A stretch of DNA of 64,000 bases, from the NCBI GenBank assembly GCA_035079385.1, contig JAVHKY010000003.1, forward strand, positions 11,139,501 to 11,203,500, written 5' to 3'. A program made the translations under genes and the position numbers. This DNA is from Aspidiotus rigidus. Lineage: Eukaryota > Arthropoda > Insecta > Hemiptera > Diaspididae. Under the pieces are notes generated by a model. The model was not told the origin of the DNA, made no database searches, and was given only the letters and a program-made list of their open reading frames with translations. Positions 1-11,719 of the stretch are shown piece after piece (positions within the stretch are counted from its first letter, which is position 1; each line of letters begins with the position of its first letter).

Positions 1-370
1 AGTAGAACGGACGTATATGCGAAAACAACGATCACGGAAAAGTATCAAAAAGAATTTAAAAATGTATTCAAAAGATATTAAGATCGCATAAGTTGATCAC
101 TCATAGTAATTTTCAACGTAGAATTCGATAATTCTAATAATTTTCTTCAATAAGTGCTCAATCTTCAGATACAGTACATTTTTTCACCTCGCGATGCATA
201 TACGTCCAAAAAAGGACGTATATGCATTGATATGCAATCGACTGTGATAGTAGTGGTATGTGAATACGAAGCTTCGTTACCATCACACATACAGCCCATT
301 GATCCGAACGCCTCGTCTCGGTGATCGTTGTTTTCGCATATACGTACGTCCGTTCTACTTTGTACGGCAG
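1..370. repeat. Inverted-repeat cluster with a perfect hairpin
   Basis: A motif of about 37 bp at positions 1-37 returns inverted at about 320-357, with a 4-nt insertion. Between them lies a perfect hairpin with 14-bp arms at 194-207 and 214-227 and a loop of six A. The core GGACGTATATGC occurs in both orientations. The block abuts the inverted PLE 3' end that starts near 371, so it may be part of that insertion or a separate foldback. The window edge cuts its left side. The short frames across it look non-coding. Confidence 0.6.
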
Positions 371-619
371 TGTTATCCCATCATCAGTTGTGTCGCAACT
401 GGAGAACAAACCATGAGTTTTTATAGTATAACACTGCGATCTTATTGGCTATGACAATGCTGTGTTGTGATTGGTTCACTTCTAGAAACTTATTCTTACA
501 ATAATATGTCATTGTGTTCTTATTGGCTAAAACATACTGGTTTGTGATTGGTTCAATCTATTATCCTAAATGATGCGTTTCTATTGGCTACCTAGATTCC
601 TGTCGTCTCAATGGTTGGT
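371..619 (-). repeat. Inverted copy of the PLE family 1 3' end
   Basis: The reverse complement of this segment matches the 3' untranslated region of PLE family 1, as seen after the open frame at 8729 and, beyond the inserted transposon, at 12506-12676. It includes the stretch with two CCAATAAGA-type motifs. It joins directly to the 5'-truncated body of PLE copy 1 near 620-625 and points the opposite way. Inverted terminal segments at truncated 5' junctions are known for Penelope-like elements. Confidence 0.75.
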
Positions 620-623
620 TCCG

Positions 624-2305
624 CGGGAAATACCAAGATGACCTGACAGCTGTTTTGAAACGGAACAATGTACCCGGCAACGGAAGGACGCTTGAGATGA
701 ACCCGGTTGAACCAAAACTCAAGGGGCTTGTAAAACTCCACAAAGCGAACCGTCCGATGAGACCCCTGGTCAACAGCATTCAATCACCATGCTACAAGAT
801 AGCAAAGATCTTAGCCACATTCCTGAGAGAAAACTACCAGTTTGCACCCAGACGAAGTATCAGAAACAACGGAGAGCTGAAGGAGCAACTGGACACGTTG
901 GAAATCAGGAGTAACGACAAGCTGATATCCTTTGATGTGACTAATATGTTTGGTACCATACCGAAGGAGGAACTTCTCACTCTGTTCAAAACCAACGGAT
1001 ACCATGGGAACCCCGATGGGTCGAAGTACGCCAACATAGTGGAGGAGATCTTGAGCCAGAATTACTGCCGCTTCAATAACAGGTTCTACAGTCAGGAAAG
1101 GGGACTTGCGATGGGATCACCGCTGTCACCAATACTGGCGGAGATATTCATGAATGATATGGAAAACAAGATATTGAAGGGCAGCAAGTTCAGAACTCGA
1201 TCAAACACTGGTCCAGATAGGTAGATGATATCCTAATTGTGTGGTCAGGCACTGATAGACAGGTGGATCTATTCCTTTCAGAAATGAACGCGATGAATGA
1301 GAGCATAAAATTCACAGTGGAAGAAGGCAATTAGACCATCAACTATTTGGACCTTACACTCACAATGGAGAACGATAGGATAGAATACAAAATCTACAGG
1401 AAGCCGACGCATGCTGACACCATCATCCCAAATGACTCCTACCACCACCCCAGGCACAAGTTAGCGGCAATCCAGAATTACTACTATCGGGCAATTTCTA
1501 TCCTCCAGAACAACGAAGAGAAGAGAAAAGAGATCGAGATAGTAAAGCAGATTGGAGAAGCCAATGCCTACCGCAGATGTGTGGTGGAGGGAGTCTTTGG
1601 GAAAATGGAAACAAAGAAAGGAACCCATGATAGCATAGTGAGAAAGTACTCCGGATCGATACCATATATTGGAAAGTACACAAACAAGGTGATAAAGGCG
1701 TTCAATGGCTACGATGTAAATGTGGGTATCCAGAATAACCAACCCATGGTGAAGAGAATCAGCAATGACCGGACGGAACAAAAGGACAAGGAAAGCTTGA
1801 GCGGAGTGTACAAGCTCAGTTGTGAACAGTGCGAGGGGATCTGTATAGGTGAGACTGGGAGAAAGTTTGAGATCAGGAGAAAGGAGCACAAAACGTCGAG
1901 GGAGAAAGAAGATGGCAAGTCACTGTTCGGGAAACACTGTAACGAGGAAAATCACGATGGAGAAGGAATATTTGAAGTCATACACGTAGAGAATCGCACA
2001 AAGAGAAGAAAACTCTGGGAACAAATGGAGATTGCAGAAGCCAAGAGGGAGAAAGCCTGCCTCTTGAACAATGTAATCACATTTGACAGCAAAAAATTAT
2101 TCGGCCTGGTGATTGGACGAGAGAAGAAGAACGGAACCAACCAATGAGACGGCAGGAATCCAGGTAGCCATTAGAAACGCAGCATTTAGGACAATAGATT
2201 GAACCAATCACGAAGCAGTATGTTTTAGCCAATAAGAACACAATGTCATATTATTGTAAGAATAAGTTTCTAGAAGTGAACCAATCACAACACAGCACAA
2301 TTGAA
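624..2305 (+). pseudogene. Penelope-like element family 1, copy 1, 5'-truncated and broken
   Basis: This is a decayed relative of the element at 7233-8729 and matches it closely along its length. It encodes the palm and fingers of a PLE reverse transcriptase (frame 655-1224), then the thumb and a C-terminal GIY-YIG endonuclease (frame 1347-2147). The motif FDVTNMFGTIPKEE and the block RGLAMGSPLSPILAE are present. Three lesions show against copy 2: a one-base deletion near 1196, a stop replacing the tyrosine of the YVDD box just before 1227, and a glutamate-to-stop change near 1333. The GIY-YIG start GVYKLSCEQC is intact, but the second half reads ICIGETG, so the expected YIG tyrosine is a cysteine. 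The 3' region (2148-2305) lacks about 140 nt that copy 2 has, joining CACAGC directly to ACAATTGAAAAACC. It cannot make a working protein. Confidence 0.9.
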
Positions 2306-4460
2306 AAACCTTCTTTCAAATCTTCGTTTTTAGTCTATTGACGTGCGAGACTCGTCTTTTGTAGATAATAATGATGCGAGTTAAGGAGTTCTAGATATCT
2401 ACCCTTTTATCAGCCTAGCTTGAAGTATTGGTCAAGGTCATGTTTGACTTCTTGTATGCTTTCATTAAGTAATAGTCTTGTATTATTTCTCCTTCGCAAC
2501 CTTTCGATGGGCTTCACAGGCAACTTGAATTCGAGGTCACTTGACAGTTCTGAAGAATTATGGTACTAAGGTGGGTGGGGCCTTATACCAACTATTTTTG
2601 AGCTATCAATAATTGTACCAGGAAAGGAACTCCTTTCAAAAATTCAGCCACACATGTGAGGATAGAATGGATGTGCGTCTTATGATGCATTATTCTGATA
2701 TATTCAATCTCTTCACATGTCTTTTCCCACGTACTAGTAGGTGTCCAAATCTCATTCTCCATGAACCTTTTTAGACGGTATCTCCCGGTTAACCATTAGT
2801 CTCACCTAAATTTTCAAACTTCGTCAACAAACGTACTTCCTCTTTCACTGGAAAAACTTCCCAAAAATAACAATACAACCAACGTCTCTGTCCTCTTTTT
2901 TCCGCATAATTCTTCCTGTCTCTAAATGCAACCCATCATTTCATCTCATTTTCGTCCAACAAATTCCACTCGCTTGAGTAAAAGTTCAAGACAATTAACT
3001 AAATGTACCCTATAAGCGAGGCAAAAAACGATAATTAATCGATTCACTCCTTTTATAAGGAAACTTTTCATTACACGCGTCAAGTTTCGCTACCTACCGT
3101 GTTTCGAATTTAATAATCATTACTCAGGCACCCGCGATACCGGTATTTGAACACGCGTAATGAGAGTGGACGTAAGAAACAAGATCGGAGATTGTCGCTT
3201 GTTTCGTTCTTGCGCACGAAGCGGATGAAAGTCCATACATAAACAAGTACACACAAAATATTGACTGCATCGTTTTCCGAAGTATCGAAAATTACGATTC
3301 AAATTTATTCCATATAGATAAGAAATATTACAACAACGCGACGACGAAAACTTTCGACCGCTCGAGTTATTTTATAATTCGTTGTAATTTGTAGCGAGAG
3401 TTACACTTCGAAGATTTCATCAAAAGTTTACCGGCGTCCGAGTAATTCAATTGGCTCGCTACACTTCGTCATTAATTACAACGAGCCTTCTCGAATGAAA
3501 AAAAAACAAGAGTTATTTGTAAACTTCATACTTTATTTGATTGGGGACATGTTCAGACCTCGTGTATACCTTCACATAAATTACAGTCGCAACAGGTGAA
3601 GTACGACTCGTGGTATGTGAAAATTTTCGGGAATTGAAAAGAATATCAGCACCAGTCCTCCGGGTTGGAACGCAACAAGTGTTTTGAAGTTTAGATGTAT
3701 TTTCGACGCTGAGCGCGATGACTCCACCAATATAGCGTTTAAAATTGATAATTTTAGCTGCACCGTTACGGTAATTTTCTCCTAATCAAGAGATTCGCAC
3801 GTTTTTGACCTCTTTTATCCGTGCCGTAAATCCTCATCAAGGTACTTTGATAGTCCGAGCAAAAAGTCGGTTTTCGTCACACAAAAAGACTGCAGTACTA
3901 CAAGAACTTTTAACCGTATACGAGACCACTATATTTCTATTAGCCGTTTTTTTATTTTCTCGAAAAACCTACCTTTTATCTGATGAGAATTTACAGCACG
4001 TACGGATAATTTCGACCTGACAAATTCGATACTCGGTGTTATTCTTTAAGCGCTTTAATTAAAAAGCAACCGATGTCTTATTAATATTAACCATCGTTTC
4101 CTAACATATTTCATTCTAACACCAATTTGAACCGCCTACCAGTACGACGTTTTATAGATAATTAACGGTTTTATCGGACACATGAAAGACCGACCTGACA
4201 CCCATCATTTCTGTAATAACTTTTTGACTGATAGGTTCTCACCGTTCCTCGAATCCGGGACACGTTGAATGATGATAATAATAGTAATAAAATATGAAGA
4301 CGAGATAGAAAAATGAAAGCGAAATAGGATGTTCTAGACGACAAAACAATATTGCTAAGCAGTCCACACAGGTGCCTGCCTCACGCGCATTTGATTTTGA
4401 ATGAGTATAGAAATACGAGTGTCATAATTAGTCGGCGAACAAACAACAAAGAAGGTAAAA
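2306..4460. other. No gene seen
   Basis: AT-rich sequence with only short, unconvincing frames. I see no domain, splice pattern or clear repeat. Confidence 0.5.
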
Positions 4461-4554
4461 ATGAGATTGGAGTGTGCAGTTCCCTATTGTACATCAAGTG
4501 CGAAAACGAGGTTTTCAATAGTACCCACTTCGTTTTAAGCGCAATATTTCCGCA
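4461..4554 (+). CDS. Possible first exon of a THAP-like zinc-finger protein
   Basis: An ATG at 4461, preceded by AAAA, opens a frame beginning MRLECAVPYCTSS and continuing through KTRFSIVP. The C-x4-C spacing after a short basic start, followed by a short hydrophobic strand and a proline, resembles the start of THAP DNA-binding domains, found in insect proteins and P-element-type transposases. The frame meets a stop at 4536. A strong splice donor (CAG, then GTAAGTGAG) follows at about 4555. Either the stop is real and this is a remnant, or the exon shape is chance. The Cys-His half of the domain is not visible. Confidence 0.25.
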
Positions 4555-4560
4555 GGTAAG

Positions 4561-5400
4561 TGAGTAGATTAAGCTGTATATAGTATAGGATGAGCGCGAG
4601 AAGGGTCACCCATCACGCTCGGCTAGCTCCGCTCGTGCGGTTTCGAGTGAAGCGCGAAAGCTTTTCTTCAAAAAGTATAAAGGGTTGTAGAATATAATCG
4701 CGTTGAACGAATATAAGTGATAACGAAAAAGAGGAAAAAAATCCATCTACACAGTAAGTTATTATTGAAAAGTAGTAAGTGTTCAAATCGTGATTGGAAG
4801 AATGTTCTATTTTTCAGAACGCTATTTTCCTGCTTCTCTTTCTTTCTTCTTTCTGTTGAGAAACCTCTAAACGAAAGAGTTTGAAAAATAATGAAGTTCG
4901 GAATGGTGAAATGAGAACAAACGCGGGTGTGTTAGATAACACCATACAAACGATCAAAGAAAAAAAGAAACAGAAAACTACGACGACGATGCAAAAGAAA
5001 GAAAGAAAAAAAAAAGTCTTAGACTAGATAAGGCTGAACAATACGTTTCTTACGAACATTGCACGTTGTAATTGAAGATTTTTCCTACAAAAGAAAAACT
5101 AGTTAATGTGTAATCTGTCTGGTGTGTTCAGCACCAGCTGTAATATGCGAAGAGCGCGAGAAATACGGTATGATATTGAATTAACACTTACAAAAGACGC
5201 TCATTATTGAATTTTGAAGCCTAAAGAAAAACAGAACGATGATGCGTTTTTTGTAAGACGTATTTCGTTTCTTACATACTTTAGAGAAAATTGATGAGGA
5301 CTAAGAAAATTGTTTTTCTTCAAGAGTTTCTTACGTTCGAATACCAAGTGAGAGCTTTTTCCATCTATCCCGCTTACAACTTCTTCGTTACCTTATCTAA
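4561..5400. other. No gene seen
   Basis: AT-rich sequence with A-rich runs near 4730-4740 and 4960-5020. Nothing recognisable. Confidence 0.5.
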
Positions 5401-5423
5401 ACTGAATTTCTGCCTCAAGAGGC

Positions 5424-6720
5424 ATGGATCCGCAGCTCCAGCCTCTGAGAACATCCATACTTCCATCTCAACTCTCTAAATCAACTGCTCTTCTTTCTAT
5501 TCAACGCAATTCTTCGATACGCCTTCCATCTCAAAATCTGCTATTATCATCTCCATTACTAAAACTTACTAAGGATCTTTCCCTCTCCACATTTTACCAA
5601 ACTAAAGCTCTGATAGATAAGGATAGAAGAGGAAATATGACGAAATGCCTTTATTCACCTCCCCCTCCAAGAATTCGAGGCTCTTTCCTACAGGCTTTAG
5701 TGTGCATTTGTAACAGCTTAATGTATTGTGTACAATGGGGGACATCCATCTGAAGGCAAAATATGACGATCTAATCTTAGGGCCTGGTAGCGTAGTGGTT
5801 ATTGCACTCGTCATGAAAACGTATGGTCGGGGGTTCGATTCCCGCTCGTCATATTTTTTCTTCTATTCTTATCTAGATGATTCTTGTGAACTTCCGCACT
5901 TACCATCTTCCTCTAAAGCTCTGACTTCGGTCCTCGGCAAACTATTCCAAAAAATACTGAACAGATTCAGGGATTCAGATAACAGCTTCTACAAAGGCCG
6001 TAATACCCTCCAAGCCATATATGTCTCAAAATCTCCGAATCAAAAAAGCTCTACGCTCGAACTCAAAACTCTACTCAATTTTCTTCGACATCCAAGGAGC
6101 GTTTCCCAAGTCTAGTGTCTTTATATCTCCTCCAAATTATAAGACATTGGCTTTCTAGGCAATTTATTCAAACTCCTCCAATCCGTCCACCAAAACAGGC
6201 CTTTACCGCTTAGAATTCCCAACTTATCCACTATTCTGTCACCTAGAGAGAAAAATGTGGAGTATTCCTCATTTCCTAAGCGCTATAAATAGTTAACGAA
6301 AAGTGTCAACTTACACCTTCCGCAGTGGAATCTTGCGGGTTCCCACTCGCCGTTGCAAAACTTGCAACGGCGTCCCAATTTTTTTCTCTTTTGACGCCTC
6401 TCGCACCCTTCATACGTAGATTCGTTTACCACTTCTCCTCGTGCTCAACTCTGGAACCTATCTGGCTTCATCATTCTGTCTCTTCGTGTATCACAAAATC
6501 CCTGTTGAACAACAATGAAAGGAGCGTTAGTATGACGAACTCCTCCAATCCACCTATTCTCATAACACCATCTCATCATCTTCATCTACCCTATCTGAGT
6601 CAAACCCTAAGTGTAGTTGCAAGGCTTGTTGATTTAATGACGACTAGAAGTGTATCTAGCCCTAACTTATGAATAGAGATTAATAAAAATAGTCAATCAT
6701 GTTCAAAAGGTCATTGACCC
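5424..6720 (+). pseudogene. Decayed non-LTR retrotransposon reverse transcriptase fragment
   Basis: Scattered reverse-transcriptase blocks are readable on the plus strand in shifting frames. Around 5930-6110 the sequence gives LGKLFQKILNRF and KGRNTLQAIY, then a block reading FFDIQGAF in another frame near 6080-6100, the usual order for motifs ahead of and including palm motif A. A following block near 6170-6240 resembles the region after motif A. The GxPQG and YxDD boxes are not found. Upstream sequence from 5424 may belong to the same element. A tRNA-like unit lies inside at 5781-5859. The clade cannot be set; Jockey, CR1 or I-like are possible. Confidence 0.5.
5781..5859 (+). ncRNA. tRNA-like Pol III unit, probably a SINE head
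   Basis: A box-A-like stretch (TAGCGTAGTGGTTA) and a perfect box B inside a T-arm-like hairpin (GGGGGTTCGATTCCCG) lie at tRNA spacing. A run of six T at 5854 could stop Pol III. The bases that should form the acceptor stem do not pair, so this is not an ordinary tRNA gene. It sits inside a retrotransposon remnant. A tRNA-derived SINE or tRNA pseudogene is most likely. Confidence 0.5.
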
Positions 6721-7080
6721 TATCAAGTTAAGCTGAAGGAGAGCAGTTCCGCTGTTGGAGAATTTTTCTTTCCGTACTACACAGATCATGAATCTCCTTT
6801 TTTCCGAGAATTTTATGATTTTTTTCAAGCTTTAAGACGTTTCCAAATTAGAAGTAGGATTCCACTCCCCCAATCGTTTTAAATGCTTGCGAAACCAGTT
6901 GCTTTATATTATGATAAGAGTATCGTCAATTTTCCTACACGTATTTCTCAAACAGATCTTCGTCATCGAATTATAAACATTCTCAATCACATTTTCAGAT
7001 TTTAGTCGAGATTTTCTTAAGAACATTTCGACATTCATTACGTGATGAGCACCTGTAGATTTTTCTCTCACCGCTACACA
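6721..7080. other. No gene seen
   Basis: AT-rich sequence between a non-LTR fragment and PLE copy 2. The end of this stretch may hold more of the PLE N-terminus, but I cannot read it. Confidence 0.4.
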
Positions 7081-7099
7081 TTTGACTCCAGTTTTTTCT

Positions 7100-7232
7100 G
7101 TTATCAAAAAAGCAGAAAAGCAACTTTTGACAAAGGCGGACAAGGGCAGCACGGTAGTGGCAATGGAGAAGGAGGACTAAACCCAAAAAGTGGAGGGACC
7201 CAACACGGAAATACCAAGATGACCTGAAAGCT
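7100..7232 (+). pseudogene. N-terminal part of PLE family 1 copy 2, broken
   Basis: In the frame running through 7130 the translation contains KADKGSTVVAMEKED. This is the conserved block that precedes the reverse transcriptase in Penelope-like proteins. A stop at 7178-7180 stands where the family usually has a tyrosine, and a one-base shift near 7210 is needed to join the 7233 frame. The open frame downstream therefore lacks its natural N-terminus, and copy 2 is a recently broken element. Confidence 0.7.
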
Positions 7233-8729
7233 GTGTTGAAACGGAACAAATTACCCGGCAGTGGAAGGACGCTTGAGATGAACCCGGTTGCACCAAAACT
7301 CAAGGGGCTTGTAAAACTCCACAAAGCGAACCGTCCGATGAGACCCCTGGTCAACAGCATTCAATCACCATGCTACAAGATAGCAAAGATCGTAACCACA
7401 TTCCTGAAAGAAAACTACCAGTTTGCACGCAGACAAAGTATCAGAAACAACGGAGAGCTGATTGAGCAACTGGACAAGTTGGAAATCAGGAGTAACGACA
7501 AGCTGATATCCTTTGATGTCACTAATATGTTTGGTACCATACCGAAGGAGGAACTTCTCACTCTGTTCAAAACCAACGGATACCATGGGAACCCCGATGG
7601 GTCGAAGTACGCCAACATAGTGGAGGAGATCTTGAGCCAGAATTACTGCCGCTTCAATAACAGGTTCTACAGTCAGGAAAGGGGACTTGCGATGGGATCA
7701 CCGCTGTCACCAATACTGGCGGAGATATTCATGAATGATATGGAAAACAAGATATTGAAGGGCAGCAAGTTCAGAAACTCGATCAAACACTGGGCCAGAT
7801 ATGTAGATGATATCCTAATTGTGTGGTCAGGCACTAATAGACAGGTGGATCTATTCTTTTCGGAAATGAAGGCGATGAATGAGAGCATCAAATTCACAGT
7901 GGAAAAAGGCAATGAGACCATCAACTATTTGGACCTTACACTCACAATGGAGAACAATAGGATAGAATACAAAATCTACAGGAAGCCGACGCATACTGAC
8001 ACCATCATCCCAAATGACTCCTACCACCACCCCAGGTACAAGTTAGCGGTAATCCAGAACTACTGCTATCGGGCAATTTCTATCTTCAAGAACAACGAAG
8101 AGAAGAGGAAAGAGATCGAGATAGTAAAGCAGATTGGAGAAGCCAATGGCTACCGCAGATGTGTGGTAAATGGAGTCTTTGGGAAAATGGAAACAAAGAA
8201 AGGAACCTATGATAGCATAGTGAGAAAGTACTCCGGATCGATACCATATATAGGAAAGTACACAAACAAGGTGATAAAGGCGTTCGATGGCTACGATGTG
8301 AATGTGGGTATCCAGAATAATCAACCCATGGTGAAGAGAATCAGCAATGACCAGACGGAACAAAAGGACAAAGAAAGCTTGAGCGGAGTGTACAAGCTCA
8401 GTTGTGAACAGTGCGAGGAGATCTATATCGGTGAGACTGGGAGTAAGTTTGAGATCAGGAGAAAGGAGCACAAAACGTCGAGGGAGAAAGAAGATGGCAA
8501 GGCACTGTTTGGGAAACATTGTAGCGAGGAAAACCACGATGGAGAGGGAATATTTGAAGTCATACACGTAGAGAATCGCACAAAGAGAAGAAAACTCTGG
8601 GAACAAATGGAGATTGTAAAAGCCAAGAGGTGGAAAGCCTGCCTCTTCAACAATGTAATCACATTTGACAGCAAAAAATTATTCGGCCTGGTGATTGGAC
8701 GAGAGAAGAAGAACGGAACCAACCAATGA
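7233..8729 (+). CDS. Penelope-like reverse transcriptase with GIY-YIG endonuclease
   Basis: This 498-residue frame is the longest in the window. Residues 1-240 are a reverse transcriptase of Penelope type. FDV with the first catalytic aspartate is at 93-96, RGLAMGSPLSPILAE at 150-164, and the YVDD catalytic box at 190-193. INYLDLTL at 230-237 and YRKPTHTD at 249-256 follow. Residues 384-465 form a GIY-YIG nuclease with GVY at 385-387, a CxxC pair at 391 and 394, YIG at 398-400, an arginine and histidine near 409 and 413, and a glutamate near 457. Known PLEs use the nuclease to nick DNA and prime reverse transcription. The chosen start is only the first ATG after the upstream lesions; full PLE proteins are longer. 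Its 3' region is split by a transposon at 8804. Activity is unlikely. Confidence 0.9.
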   Translation: MLKRNKLPGSGRTLEMNPVAPKLKGLVKLHKANRPMRPLVNSIQSPCYKIAKIVTTFLKENYQFARRQSIRNNGELIEQLDKLEIRSNDKLISFDVTNMFGTIPKEELLTLFKTNGYHGNPDGSKYANIVEEILSQNYCRFNNRFYSQERGLAMGSPLSPILAEIFMNDMENKILKGSKFRNSIKHWARYVDDILIVWSGTNRQVDLFFSEMKAMNESIKFTVEKGNETINYLDLTLTMENNRIEYKIYRKPTHTDTIIPNDSYHHPRYKLAVIQNYCYRAISIFKNNEEKRKEIEIVKQIGEANGYRRCVVNGVFGKMETKKGTYDSIVRKYSGSIPYIGKYTNKVIKAFDGYDVNVGIQNNQPMVKRISNDQTEQKDKESLSGVYKLSCEQCEEIYIGETGSKFEIRRKEHKTSREKEDGKALFGKHCSEENHDGEGIFEVIHVENRTKRRKLWEQMEIVKAKRWKACLFNNVITFDSKKLFGLVIGREKKNGTNQ

Positions 8730-8803
8730 GACGGCAGGAATCCAGGTAGCCAATAGAAGCGCATCATTTATGATAATAGATTAAACCAATCACAAAGCAG
8801 TAT
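8730..8803 (+). repeat. PLE family 1 copy 2, first part of 3' region
   Basis: It matches 2148-2215 of copy 1. It stops where a DNA transposon begins at 8804 and resumes at 12504, sharing a duplicated AT. Confidence 0.85.
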
Positions 8804-9703
8804 CCCTATTGACAAAATCAGCCTAATTTGAACAGCAGAATGCCGCCGAATTATCAATTCCGCTAAAAAATCAGCAGTAGAATTAGAGATCAATGTAAAG
8901 TACTCCGCGTTTTACCGCAGAAAATAGAAACCTTATCCACGATATCCGAACTTTCAGCGTAGCAGAATGGAGCGGAATATCATTTCCGCGGAACACATCT
9001 TCAGAATAGACATTTCCACCACACCGCAAATATGTCCAGAAGAAATTAATACGCCGCTGAATATAGCTAAAAATTTTCCTAAGCTCTTGTCAGCGACCCA
9101 GCAGGACAGAAGAGACTAGAAATGAGCCGTTGAAAGCAGTTGATTGAGATTCCGCGATTGTCCGCGATGATCACATGTTCATGAGAAGTTTCTCTGATTG
9201 GTCACTTTGGCCAGCACAAAAATAACGTTCGTTAATGTTATTATCAGTGTTCGTGAAACTCTGATTGAGTTAAGGTTAATTTCAGTAACCGGTATTGTTT
9301 TATTCGCAAAGTTCAAAAATTTCTTGTTCTTCATTTATCACTAACCCGTACAATAATCACTCGATTAGGTGAGTAAATAGTCAGTAAGTACGTATTTGTC
9401 GTTGTTCTGTTGCGCGTCCTGTTATAATTTCGTGATTTTCCTTCCGCCATGTTCCTCTCGAATATTTCGCGTGTAGAGCATCAATATGGTACTTGCACTA
9501 GTAGTCCGATAATTCTGACTTGAAAATATTGGGTACGTAGATAATTGCTTACTTTTGTATTAAGTAGCTTATTAGACGCTTGGTATTTATCTCGTATTCA
9601 TAGTGTGGAATGTAGATATATTTACTAACAACAAAACGTCAAGTCAGGTGTGTAATGTACTATACTATTGTCTTTAACAAGATAACTTTTTTGACTGCAG
9701 TGA

Positions 9704-9868
9704 ACAAAGGATCAAAAAATACGTCTCAGCTTTTACATGTGCGTATTCCCAAAAAAAAATAAGGAAACTCTGTTGGATATCTTCAAAAAGGAACTCAACT
9801 TACCGATAAAAAATGCGTCGCATCTTCAAAAAATTGAAGATCTGTTAAATGATGAGCAGTATCTTTAA
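9704..9868 (+). CDS. Candidate transposon exon A (basic, helical)
   Basis: After a possible acceptor (TTTGACTGCAG) the frame reads through KETLLDIFKKELNLPI and KIEDLLNDEQYL to a stop at about 9868. The pattern of a proline-headed strand, a helix with leucines and a DEQYL end resembles DUF4806-type domains seen in insect proteins. The reading stops at a TAA that a single-base change would avoid. It lies inside the AT-flanked transposon. Function is not established. Confidence 0.3.
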   Translation, partial: TKDQKIRLSFYMCVFPKKNKETLLDIFKKELNLPIKNASHLQKIEDLLNDEQYL

Positions 9869-9959
9869 AAAATGGTATGATTGATTTTGAAGATCGCATA
9901 GTATTCTGTTCACGATGTTTATTTTCATTTCATTTCATCTATTTTCTTTTCTTTCTAGA

Positions 9960-10127
9960 ATGACTTTTTCGTTGGTGGTGGGATCGGCCGAAGGTGCGTA
10001 CGAGTGTTCTGGATACGTTTTGAAAGTAGGCCTTCAGGGGCCCACTTTTGATCGCATGAATACCTTCGTACTGGCACAAACAATAAATTACTATCCTTCA
10101 AGAAGACTGCATTTGCTTCCAAAGTAA
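9960..10127 (+). CDS. Candidate transposon exon B
   Basis: A pyrimidine-rich acceptor (TTCTTTTCTTTCTAG) precedes a frame reading MTFSLVVGSAEGAYECSGYV and on to a stop at 10125-10127. Composition looks protein-like, but I recognise no family. It may follow exon A in one transcript. It could also be chance. Confidence 0.25.
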   Translation: MTFSLVVGSAEGAYECSGYVLKVGLQGPTFDRMNTFVLAQTINYYPSRRLHLLPK

Positions 10128-10560
10128 AAGGTACGAATGTAAAGTTTAAAGATATTACAGGATGATAGATGACCAATTTAAGTTGGCAAATTTTAGTGCG
10201 GTTAAAAACTAGTGAGTTCATGAATAATTTCCTTTTTGCTCATGTTTTCACACCTTCATTTGCCAAACGATTTTGACCATTTTTCTACAACAAAGCAGTT
10301 TACCTGGAGGGTATAATGTTGGCCTCATACGTGCTACGACTATCTTTCAAAGAGAACATTTCGAGCTCATTTTATCGAATTTTACGAGTCAGATTTCATC
10401 ATAATGAAAAAAATGAGGACCCCACCTAGTTTTTCTTTCGACTAGCTATGTTTAAATTGTAATTTATATTTTTCGGATCGAGAAAACAAATTATTGACAT
10501 CATAGATTAATTATTATTTTTTTTGAAATGTAATTGAACATAATTTTGTCTGTTCAACAG

Positions 10561-10667
10561 ACTTTGTTGAAAGGAAATTTGGAAAATCGGCGACTACAGA
10601 GCGAGACTTAAAGAGCCGAAAATCATCGTTTCTAAAACATCATTTTTGGATTATGAACGTGAACAAA
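10561..10667 (+). CDS. Candidate transposon exon C
   Basis: After the acceptor-like TCTGTTCAACAG at 10549-10560, one frame reads FVERKFGKSATTERDLKSRK and stays open to about 10667. It is basic and hydrophilic. Assignment to the same gene as the neighbouring exon-like frames is inferred from order and strand only. Confidence 0.2.
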
Positions 10668-11719
10668 TGAAGAACCTTAAAAAAAATACAAGTAAATAGG
10701 TTTTTCATAGCTTCATATCAAATCTTCATTTCTTGGATAGTTGTTCGAAAAACTGTCATTTTGTTTCTGTTTTTGCACGAGAAAGTGAGCGTTTTTTGTT
10801 CTAAATAGTGACGCACTGTAAAACTGAAGCAAAATGAAAAAAAGTGAACAGTAATGAGAAAATTGGAACGTAATAAACTCTGCCACTTTAGCTGACAGCT
10901 GATTTTCTTGTTTACCTGCTCTAATCCCAGTTTACTTTTTGTTCAATTATCCAAAAAAATCTCTTACATTGCAGCGTGGTCAGCAAACTTCCGTACTTGC
11001 GCATAAGTGCTTCCTCTCCCACGCTGCAACGTAACTATTGTACTTAACTTCGTGATTACTTTACATCTTTGCATTTTCTTAAAAATCTGCGCCCAGAATT
11101 CATTCTTTCATTTGGATGATCGACATACGTGACGTACCCGTATGAAGGAGAATAAATTCGTATTCAAGGGAGTGAAAGAAAATACACCCTTCAGACCTTA
11201 AATTTCTTCACCTACTTATGAACGTAGCAGAAATCTCACAACTACGGTTGTTAAAAATTTCGCCAACTTCTGGTCTCAGGCTGGGAAAAAATTTTTCTTG
11301 AATTCACTCAAAAAATTTGAAACCTATCGACTCTATTGTAAGAATGCCTTGCCCTAGTACATCAGTCAAATGGGGAAAACTCCAAAATCTAGGGTAGAAG
11401 AGCAAGTCTTGCAAATCCGCATTCTTTAATCAAAACATTTGATCGTTTCTCATCAACACGACATTCTCGTTAAAATTAAATTCTTGAAAATTCCCTTTTT
11501 GCTTCTCTTCTTAATTTCTTATACAAGAATAATGAAATATGATCGTCTTGAGCATTGACTTTTTGAGTTACAGACAAAAACTTTTCTGAATAACTTCTTT
11601 TCCAACTTCTCTTTTTTTTTCCTTCAGTTCTTAGGCAAAAGATGTCAACTATGTAATGAGGATTGTATAAACTTGTAACTTTCTTTTATTTGTTTATGAG
11701 TGCAATTGTTTCTTTCAGA

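Noticed and set aside
5781..5852. Functional tRNA gene with CAT anticodon
   Set aside because: Box A, box B and a T-run are present, but the acceptor stem does not pair.
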